Assembly (NCBI GenBank): GCA_937983055.1 | Contig: CALJLA010000003.1 | Span: 1-30,118 of the forward strand | Reading direction: 5' to 3' | DNA: 30,118 nucleotides | Source: an uncultured Pseudomonadota bacterium | GTDB taxonomy: Bacteria > Pseudomonadota > Gammaproteobacteria > Burkholderiales > Eutrophovitaceae | In this document: positions 23,893-30,118 of the stretch, piece after piece | Layout of the letters: each line of letters starts with the position of its first letter | Numbering within the stretch: the first letter of the stretch is position 1 | Notes under the pieces: generated by a model | Databases searched by the model: none | What the model was told of the DNA's origin: nothing | The model's input: the letters and a program-made list of their open reading frames with translations, nothing else | Translations under genes and position numbers: made by a program

Positions 23893-24353
23893 TGCCACGA
23901 AACGTACCGATCCTGCTGCTCATTGTCGACGACGACGCCGACGACCGCGCAATGATTCGCGAAGCGCTCGAGGAGAGCCGGGTGGCGAACGTGCTCGAAG
24001 AGGTGACCGACGGCGAAGATCTGCTCGCCTACCTGCGCCGCGAGGGTCGTTATGCCGGGCGCAAGGATGACCCGCTGCCCGGCCTGATCCTGCTCGACCT
24101 GAATATGCCGCGCATGGACGGGCGCGAAGCGCTGCAGATGATCAAGGGCGACCCGCGGCTCAGAAAGATTCCGGTCGTGGTGCTGACTACGTCGAAGGCC
24201 GAGGAAGACATTTGCCGCAGGTACGACTTCGGCGCCAATTCGTTCATCGCGAAGCCGGTCACCTTTGCCGGGCTTGTGGAGACCATGAAGGTGCTCGGCA
24301 AGTACTGGATCGAGATCGTCGAGCTGCCCGAGGCAGGAGAGGGGGCGGGATGA
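23892..24353 (+). CDS. Rcp1-type single-domain response regulator
   Basis: A 153-residue receiver without an output domain. Features: acidic cluster VDDDADD (12-18), phospho-acceptor Asp69 in LLDLNMPRMDGREAL, Thr100 in VVLTTSKAEED, conserved Lys121 in AKPVTF, and the C-terminal WIEIVELP typical of Rcp1-like proteins. It starts one base into the stop of the CHASE8 kinase, after GGGAG, and its stop overlaps the next kinase start (ATGA), so it is positioned as the partner of the first kinase. Lacking an output domain, it must act by protein contact or pass phosphate onward. A closely similar regulator lies at 28374-28835. Confidence 0.93.
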   Translation: MPRNVPILLLIVDDDADDRAMIREALEESRVANVLEEVTDGEDLLAYLRREGRYAGRKDDPLPGLILLDLNMPRMDGREALQMIKGDPRLRKIPVVVLTTSKAEEDICRRYDFGANSFIAKPVTFAGLVETMKVLGKYWIEIVELPEAGEGAG

Positions 24354-27300
24354 AGGGCGACGAGGCGCTGACCCTGCCACGCCCGGCCGACAGCGGGCTG
24401 CGGGCGGCCGCTGTCGCCCTGGCGGCGGCCTTCGTGCTGATGCTGGCGGTGTCGGTGCTCGCCGGGTGGGCGATGGACATCGAGGTGCTCAAGCGCGTGC
24501 TGCCTGGCACGGTGAGCATGAAACCCAACGCGGCGCTGGCGCTGGCGGCGCTCGGTCTTGCCCTGATGCTGGTGGCGCTGACGGAGGTTGCCGGCGCCCC
24601 GGGGCGGTGGGCCGCCCGGGCGCTGTCGGCGCTGGCTGCGCTGCTGGGCGTGGTGACGCTCTTGCAGTACCTGGCCGGATTCGACCTTGCCACCGACCGT
24701 TGGCTGCTGACGTCGACCGGCGACCCGTTGGGCACCGCGAAGCCCGGCCGGATGGCGCCGGATGCCGCTCTGGCGATCGTGCTCGGCGCCGCGGGGGTGA
24801 CGCTGGCGACGATGCAATCGCGGGTCGCGCGAGTCTTCTCGCTTGCGCTCGGCACGATGGTGGCGATGAGCGGGGGCTGGTGGCTGATGCGCTACGGTCT
24901 GGGCCGGACACTGCCGGAGGTGCCGGTGCTGACGGCGATGGCGCTGCACACTGCCTTTGCCCTGACGCTGATCGGGATCGGCCTGATCGCGCTCCAGTGG
25001 CGGGCGCTGGAGGCGCTGCGCGTCGGCGGCGCATCGGCGCTGGCGCTGGCCATTCCGTGGTCGCTGCTGGTGATGATGATGCTCGCCACCCAGTTCCTGT
25101 GGTGGAGCAGCATGGAGCGCGTCGGCGGCGCCGCGTGGCGCGATTTCGACGACGAGGCGGGCGAAGTCCGCGACCGCGTCGCGGAGGGCATGCGCCGGTT
25201 CGAACTGCTGCTGCAGGCATCCGCCTCGGCGGCGCAGCGCATGCCGGTCGTGAACCTCGATCAGTGGCGGCGCTACGTCGCTTCGCTCAGGGTTGCCAGC
25301 CATTACCCGGGCATCCAGGGCCTCGGCTACGTGCCGCTGTTCAGCGCTGACGCGGTGGCGGCTTTCGAGCGCGCACGAAGGGCCGAGGGACTTGCCGATT
25401 TCACCGTTCGGCCCCCCGGGCGCCGGGTCCGGCATTCGGCGATCGCCTATCTCGAGCCGATGGACTGGCGCAATCGCCGCGCGCTGGGCTTCGACATGCT
25501 GTCGGAGCCGACACGCGCGGAGGCGATGGATCGGGCCCGCGACACCGGCGAGTCCGCTCTCAGCGGCAGGGTGCGGCTGCTGCAGGAAACCGAAGTCGAA
25601 TCACAGGCCGGCCTGTTGTTCTATGCCGCGCTTTACCGTGAAGGTTCGGCCATCGACAGCGTGAACGCCCGGCGCGCGGCGCTGTCCGGTTACGTCTACA
25701 TACCGTTCCGCGCCGGGCACCTGATGCAGTCGTTGCTGCCCCCCGATCTGCCGGTGTCGGTGCGCATCTACGATGCCGAGGCCGGTCCGCGGGACGGTCT
25801 GCTCTATGACAGCGTGCCCGCCGATGTGGCGCGCGACTGGCCGCTGATGACCGCCGAGCTGCCGCTGGCGATAGGCGGCCGCAACTGGACGCTGGAGATC
25901 GCCTCGCTGCCGGCCCTGGAGGCGCGCATCGAGCGGCGCGTTCCGGTGGCCCTGATGGTGGCGGGTGCTGCCGCGACGCTGCTGATCTTCGGCATCGGCT
26001 GGATGCTGGCCGAGCAGCGCCAAGCCGCGGAGCGCGAGGCGCGCGAAAGCGAAAGCGAGCGGCGGCGCGCCGAGGTGAGCTTCCGCACCATGGTGGAAGC
26101 GGTGCAGGACTACGCGATCTTTCAGCTCGACTCCGACGGACGCATCGCCACCTGGAATCCCGGCGCGGCACGCATCAAGGGCTACAGCGCCGGCGAGGCG
26201 ATCGGGCAGTCGATTGCCATGTTCTATCCGCGCGAGGACGTCGAGCGTGGCAAGCCGGCGGAGCTGCTGGCACGGGCGCGGCGCGGGCCAGCCGCCGACG
26301 AAGGCTGGCGGATACGCAAGGACGGGACCCGTTTCTGGGGCAGCACAGTGCTTACGCCGCTGCGCACCGCCGAGGGCTCGATCTCCGGCTTCGTCAAGGT
26401 CACCCGCGACAGCACCGCCCTCATGGAAGCCGAGCAGGCGCTGCGCAACGCCAACACCGAGCTGGAACTGCGGGTGCGCGAGCGCACCCGCGATCTCGCG
26501 GTGGCCAACGAGCGCTTCGCGCTGGCCGTCGCCGGCTCGACCGACGGCATCTGGGACTGGGATGTCGCCAGCGGCAAGGTCTATTACTCCCAGCGCTTCG
26601 AGGAGCTGCTCGGCTACGCGCCCGGCGAGTTCGAGCACTCCTTCAGCGCCTTCGAGTCCAGTCTGCATCCGGACGATCATGCCAATGTGATGGCGGCGGT
26701 CCAGGCGCACCTCGAGCGGCGCGAGCCTTACGACATCGAGTACCGCCTGCGCACGAAAAGCGGCGAATATCGCTGGTTCCGTGCCCGGGGAAAAGCGATC
26801 TGGGGCGAGGATGGCCGGCCGCAGCGCATGGCGGGCTCGATCTCGGATGTCACCGAACGCAGGCGGGCGGAAGACCGGCTGCGCGAGAACGAAGAGCGGC
26901 TGCGCCTGACGCTCGACAACGCGCTGGACGCGTTCATTGCGATCGATGAGCTCGGCTCGGTGGTGGAGTGGAACCGGCAGGCGGAATCCACTTTCGGCTG
27001 GAGCCGGGAGGAGGCGCTCGGGCAGCGCCTGTCGGACATGATCGTTCCGGACGCCATGCGCCAGGAGCACGAGCGTGGTCTGGTGCGCCTGCGTGACACC
27101 GGAGAGGCGCATGTGCTGAACCGGCGGCTGGAGCTGCCGGCCCGCGACCGCCACGGCCGCGAGTTTCCGGTGGAACTGTCGATTATCGGCGTTACCGTGC
27201 GCGGGCAGAAGCTCTACAGCGCCTCTCTGCGCGATATCTCGGATCGCAAGGCGGCGGAGGAAGCGCTCAGGCAAAGCCAGGCGCAGCTCGAGGCGATCAT

Positions 27301-28384
27301 CGACAACTCCACCGCCGTCATCTACGTGAAGGACCTCGACGGCCGCTACCTGCTGGTCAATCGCCGCTACGAGGAGCTGTTCCACGTTGCGCGGGCCGGC
27401 GTCCTCGGAAAGACCGACTACGACTTCTTCCCGAAGGAGATGGCCGACGATTTCCGGCGCAACGACCGTGACGTCATCGCGGGCGGCCGGGCGATTGCCG
27501 CGGAAGAAGCGGCGCCGGTCGACGGCGTGCTGCACACCTATATCTCGGTGAAGTTCCCGCTGTCCGACGGCCAGGGCCGCGTCTACGCCACCTGCGGTAT
27601 CTCCACCGACATCACCGAGCGCAAAGCGTACGAAGAGCGGCTCAAGGCCTTTGCCGACCGGCTGGAAGCCAGCAACCGGGAGCTGGAGGAGTTCGCCCGC
27701 GTCGCCTCGCACGACCTGCAGGAACCGCTGCGCAAAGTGGCGTCGTTCGCGGAGCGTCTCGAGGCGAAGTACTCGGCGGCGCTGGACGACCAGGCCCGCG
27801 ACTATATCGCGCGCATGACCGATGCCACCCGGCGGATGGGCCGGCTGATCGGCGACCTGCTGACCTACTCGCGCGTGACCACCCGGGCGCAGCCGTTCCA
27901 GAGCATCGACCTGTCGGCGCTTGCGCGTGAAGTGCTGTCCGACCTCGATGTACGCATCGAGGACACCGGCGCGATCGTCGAGATCGGCGAGCTGCCGGTG
28001 ATCGAGGCCGATCGCACCCAGATGCAGCAGCTGTTGCAGAACCTGATCGGCAACGCGCTCAAGTTCAGGCGCGAAGACGCGACGCCGGTGATCCGCGTGG
28101 AGGCGAGCGTGGAGCGCGAGGCTGGCAGGGAACTCTGCGTGCTCAAGGTGATGGACAACGGCATCGGCTTCGACCCGCAGTACGCCGAACGCATCTTCGG
28201 CGTGTTCCAGCGCCTGCACGGGCGCACCGAGTACGAAGGCAGCGGCGTCGGGCTGGCGATCTGCCGCAAGATCGTGACGCGACACGGGGGCACGATCGCC
28301 GCGCAAAGCGCGCCGGGAGAAGGCGCGACGTTCATCGTGAAACTGCCCGTGTCGAAAAGTGGAGGGAGCGGTCATGACGGCTGA
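24350..28384 (+). CDS. Multi-TM CHASE-PAS sensor histidine kinase
   Basis: A 1344-residue membrane kinase. About seven helices (near 19-40, 61-80, 89-109, 139-155, 163-181, 196-215 and 227-250) form an N-terminal bundle. A periplasmic CHASE domain follows (about 310-460; HYPGIQGLGYVPLF, AYLEPMDWRNRRALGFDM), then a helix at 556-575. Four PAS domains occupy about 579-694, 721-837, 849-967 and 979-1094. HisKA has His1121 in VASHDLQEPLRK, and the HATPase runs about 1225-1335. CHASE domains sense small extracellular ligands, while the PAS set can report redox or small molecules; actual ligands are unknown. The kinase core is nearly the same as that of the gene at 22450-23892. The ATG at 24350 overlaps the previous stop, and the next regulator starts 11 bp before this stop. 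Confidence 0.93.
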   Translation: MKGDEALTLPRPADSGLRAAAVALAAAFVLMLAVSVLAGWAMDIEVLKRVLPGTVSMKPNAALALAALGLALMLVALTEVAGAPGRWAARALSALAALLGVVTLLQYLAGFDLATDRWLLTSTGDPLGTAKPGRMAPDAALAIVLGAAGVTLATMQSRVARVFSLALGTMVAMSGGWWLMRYGLGRTLPEVPVLTAMALHTAFALTLIGIGLIALQWRALEALRVGGASALALAIPWSLLVMMMLATQFLWWSSMERVGGAAWRDFDDEAGEVRDRVAEGMRRFELLLQASASAAQRMPVVNLDQWRRYVASLRVASHYPGIQGLGYVPLFSADAVAAFERARRAEGLADFTVRPPGRRVRHSAIAYLEPMDWRNRRALGFDMLSEPTRAEAMDRARDTGESALSGRVRLLQETEVESQAGLLFYAALYREGSAIDSVNARRAALSGYVYIPFRAGHLMQSLLPPDLPVSVRIYDAEAGPRDGLLYDSVPADVARDWPLMTAELPLAIGGRNWTLEIASLPALEARIERRVPVALMVAGAAATLLIFGIGWMLAEQRQAAEREARESESERRRAEVSFRTMVEAVQDYAIFQLDSDGRIATWNPGAARIKGYSAGEAIGQSIAMFYPREDVERGKPAELLARARRGPAADEGWRIRKDGTRFWGSTVLTPLRTAEGSISGFVKVTRDSTALMEAEQALRNANTELELRVRERTRDLAVANERFALAVAGSTDGIWDWDVASGKVYYSQRFEELLGYAPGEFEHSFSAFESSLHPDDHANVMAAVQAHLERREPYDIEYRLRTKSGEYRWFRARGKAIWGEDGRPQRMAGSISDVTERRRAEDRLRENEERLRLTLDNALDAFIAIDELGSVVEWNRQAESTFGWSREEALGQRLSDMIVPDAMRQEHERGLVRLRDTGEAHVLNRRLELPARDRHGREFPVELSIIGVTVRGQKLYSASLRDISDRKAAEEALRQSQAQLEAIIDNSTAVIYVKDLDGRYLLVNRRYEELFHVARAGVLGKTDYDFFPKEMADDFRRNDRDVIAGGRAIAAEEAAPVDGVLHTYISVKFPLSDGQGRVYATCGISTDITERKAYEERLKAFADRLEASNRELEEFARVASHDLQEPLRKVASFAERLEAKYSAALDDQARDYIARMTDATRRMGRLIGDLLTYSRVTTRAQPFQSIDLSALAREVLSDLDVRIEDTGAIVEIGELPVIEADRTQMQQLLQNLIGNALKFRREDATPVIRVEASVEREAGRELCVLKVMDNGIGFDPQYAERIFGVFQRLHGRTEYEGSGVGLAICRKIVTRHGGTIAAQSAPGEGATFIVKLPVSKSGGSGHDG

Positions 28385-28835
28385 CAGCAGAGACCCGATC
28401 ATCATCCTGCTTGCGGACGACGACCCGGACGATTGCCTGATGGTCAAGGAGGCGCTGGTGGAAAGCCGCGTGCTCAACGAACTTGCGACCGTGGGCGACG
28501 GCGAGGAGCTGATGGACTACCTGCATCGCAGGGGTCGCTACAAGAACCTGGCCGGCAGGCCCAGACCGGGCGTCATTCTTCTGGACCTGAATATGCCCAG
28601 AAAGGACGGCCGCGAGGCACTGGCCGAGATCAAGGGCGATCCGCAACTGCGCAAGATTCCGGTGGTGGTGCTGACCACCTCGAAGGCCGAGGAGGATATC
28701 TACCGCAGCTACGACCTGGGGGTGAATTCCTACATCACCAAGCCGGTCACCTTCGAGGGACTGGTCGAGGTCATGCGGACCATTGGGCGGTACTGGATCG
28801 AGATTGTCGAGCTGCCGCATGAAGAGGCGAAGTAG
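28374..28835 (+). CDS. Rcp1-type single-domain response regulator (second copy)
   Basis: A 153-residue receiver with acidic cluster ADDDPDD (14-20), Asp71 in LLDLNMPRKDGREAL, Thr101/Thr102, Lys123 in TKPVTF and the WIEIVELP tail. It is highly similar over its whole length to the product of 23892-24353, and the preceding kinase cores are also similar, so the pair looks like a duplicated kinase-receiver module. The start at 28374 follows GGAGGG at 28361-28366 and overlaps the kinase stop by eleven bp. No output domain is present; the likely partner is the multi-TM CHASE kinase just upstream. Confidence 0.93.
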   Translation: MTADSRDPIIILLADDDPDDCLMVKEALVESRVLNELATVGDGEELMDYLHRRGRYKNLAGRPRPGVILLDLNMPRKDGREALAEIKGDPQLRKIPVVVLTTSKAEEDIYRSYDLGVNSYITKPVTFEGLVEVMRTIGRYWIEIVELPHEEAK

Positions 28836-28839
28836 GGGC

Positions 28840-30118
28840 ATGGGGCCCGGCGCGGGAGCGCAGCTCGCCAGAATCCTGCTGATCGAGGACGACGAGGACG
28901 ACTTCGTCCTGGTGCGGGATCTCCTGCAGTCCGCGCGCGCGCATCGCTATGCGCTCGACTGGGTGCCCACTGCCGCTGCGGCGGCTTCGGCGATGGCGTC
29001 GGGCGGACACGACGTGTGCCTGGTGGATTACCGGCTGGGCGAGCGCAACGGCATCGACCTGGTGAAGGCGGCGCGCGAGCGCGGCGACTGCCGGCCGCTG
29101 ATTTTGCTTACCGGGCAGGGAGACGACTCGGTCGACATCGAGGCAATGCAGGCCGGCAAGGGGCAGCTCACCACCGACCTGCTCGAGCGCACGGTGCGCT
29201 ACGCGGTGGAACATTCCCGCGCCGAGGAAGGCCGCCGCCGCCTCGCCTCGATCCTGGAAGCGACCACCGATTTCGTCGCCACGTTGACACTGGAAGGCCA
29301 GCCGCTGTACGTGAACCGGGCCGGCTGCGCGATGCTGGGACTGAACACGCCGCTCGACGCCTCCAAGTCGCTCGAAGACCTGTTCGCCGCCGAGACAGTC
29401 GAGCGCCTGCGCGATACTGCCATTCCCGCGACATGCGTCGCCGGCACCTGGCGCGGCGAGGGCATCGTGTGCGGCCCCAACCGCCTGGAGATCCCGGCAT
29501 CGTTCGTGATCATCGGCCACCAGGGCGGACCGGGTACAGCACCTTACCTGTCCATCATTGCCCGCGACATCTCCGAGATCAGGCGGCAGCAGGCCAAGAT
29601 TTTGCGCCTGAGCCGGATCCAGGCGGTGCTGTCCGGCATCAACGGCACCATCGTGCGCGCCACCGACCGCCAGCGGCTGTTCGACGAGTCGTGCCGGCTG
29701 GCGGTGACGCACGGCGGATTTCGTCTGGCCGTGATCGGTCTTGTCGACGCCGAAGGCACACTGGTGCCGGCTGCCCATGCGGGCATCGCCGAAAGCCTGC
29801 TGGATGCGGTTCAGCTCACGGTGCGCGAAGACCTGCCCGGCGGCCGCGGCCTGACCGGCCAGGCCCTGCGCAGCGGCGAGCCGGTGATCTGCAACGACAT
29901 CGAGACCGATCCACGCTTCGTGGTGGAGCGCGAGCGGCAGCTCGCGCTGGGGATTCGCTCGGTGGTGGCGTTGCCGCTGGTGGTCGGGCGGGCGGCGGTT
30001 GGCTGCTTGCTGTTGTTCGGCGGCGAGAAGAACCTGTTCGACGACGACGAGATGCCGCTGCTGAGCGAAGTCGCCGGCGACATCGCCTTTTGGCTGGATC
30101 ACCTCGGCAAGGTCGAGG
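28840..30118 (+). CDS. Receiver-PAS-GAF signalling protein (partial, C-terminus beyond window)
   Basis: An open frame of 426 codons from the ATG at 28840 that runs off the right edge. The receiver (10-125) has IEDDEDD, phospho-acceptor Asp63 in LVDYRLGERNG and Thr91 in LLTGQGDD. A PAS domain lies at about 130-250 and a GAF domain at about 275-420. Between AMQAG and KGQLTTDLL about six residues normally present in this family (an ADYLV-like strand before the conserved lysine) are missing without a frame change. The linker ILRLSRIQAVLSGINGTIV and the end DIAFWLDHL occur in proteins that continue into GGDEF and EAL domains, so a cyclic-di-GMP output is plausible but not visible. It starts four bases after the preceding stop, in the same operon. 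Confidence 0.87.
   Translation, partial: MGPGAGAQLARILLIEDDEDDFVLVRDLLQSARAHRYALDWVPTAAAAASAMASGGHDVCLVDYRLGERNGIDLVKAARERGDCRPLILLTGQGDDSVDIEAMQAGKGQLTTDLLERTVRYAVEHSRAEEGRRRLASILEATTDFVATLTLEGQPLYVNRAGCAMLGLNTPLDASKSLEDLFAAETVERLRDTAIPATCVAGTWRGEGIVCGPNRLEIPASFVIIGHQGGPGTAPYLSIIARDISEIRRQQAKILRLSRIQAVLSGINGTIVRATDRQRLFDESCRLAVTHGGFRLAVIGLVDAEGTLVPAAHAGIAESLLDAVQLTVREDLPGGRGLTGQALRSGEPVICNDIETDPRFVVERERQLALGIRSVVALPLVVGRAAVGCLLLFGGEKNLFDDDEMPLLSEVAGDIAFWLDHLGKVE

Noticed and set aside
25601..28477. A 958-codon antisense open frame over the CHASE-PAS kinase
   Set aside because: Same composition effect; no domain motifs, while the plus strand has a complete kinase. The same reasoning removes the long antisense frames at 6356-8809, 3501-5162 and 19711-21804.
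1..30118. CRISPR arrays, tRNA/rRNA genes, insertion sequences, integrases or phage genes
   Set aside because: No regularly spaced direct repeats, no cloverleaf with CCA-type ends, no transposase-like motifs, and coding sequence is nearly continuous.

Overview
The window is dense, strongly GC-rich bacterial chromosome with G/C-dominated third codon positions and many ATGA, TTGA or TGATG start/stop overlaps. The gene content points to a Gram-negative proteobacterium: LolA-like carrier, MMPL/RND exporter, TonB receptor, MipA/OmpV porin-like protein and LpxL-type acyltransferase. A beta- or gammaproteobacterium is most likely, but the exact taxon cannot be read from this sequence. No gene-free stretch exceeds 300 bases. 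I see no tRNA, rRNA, CRISPR array, insertion sequence or integrase.

Left part (1-12347): most of an aryl polyene (APE / xanthomonadin-like pigment) type II polyketide cluster, split into four transcription units. A minus-strand unit carries an ApeP-like dehydratase, a ketosynthase and a chain-length factor cut by the window edge. A divergent plus-strand unit carries an acyl carrier protein, an ApeG-like membrane protein, a fused AMP-ligase/dehydratase (ApeH-ApeI), an LpxL-like acyltransferase, a LolA-like periplasmic protein and an MMPL exporter. A second minus-strand block holds a MipA/OmpV outer-membrane protein, a PlsC-type acyltransferase and a family 2 glycosyltransferase. A single plus-strand FabG-like ketoreductase closes the cluster. 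The inferred pathway activates an aryl acid, loads it on the ACP, extends it by ketosynthase/CLF, ketoreductase and dehydratase cycles, attaches it to a lipid or glycolipid anchor, and exports it to the outer membrane.

Middle (12580-19337): a 2033-residue sensor kinase holds two different kinase cores, a classical HisKA/HATPase with a receiver and a C-terminal HisKA_3/HATPase, plus many PAS/GAF-like modules. It overlaps by ATGA a NarL/LuxR-type response regulator, its likely partner.

Right part (19482 to the end): a tightly packed plus-strand operon. It contains a stand-alone receiver, a TonB-dependent receptor, a YfiR-family periplasmic protein, a CHASE8-HAMP histidine kinase, an Rcp1-type receiver, a multi-TM CHASE-PAS histidine kinase, a second Rcp1-type receiver, and a receiver-PAS-GAF protein running off the window. 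The arrangement resembles the YfiB-YfiN-YfiR envelope-sensing system, but a TonB receptor sits at the outer membrane and a histidine kinase replaces the diguanylate cyclase. This unit, together with the dual-kinase protein, is the most unusual part of the window.
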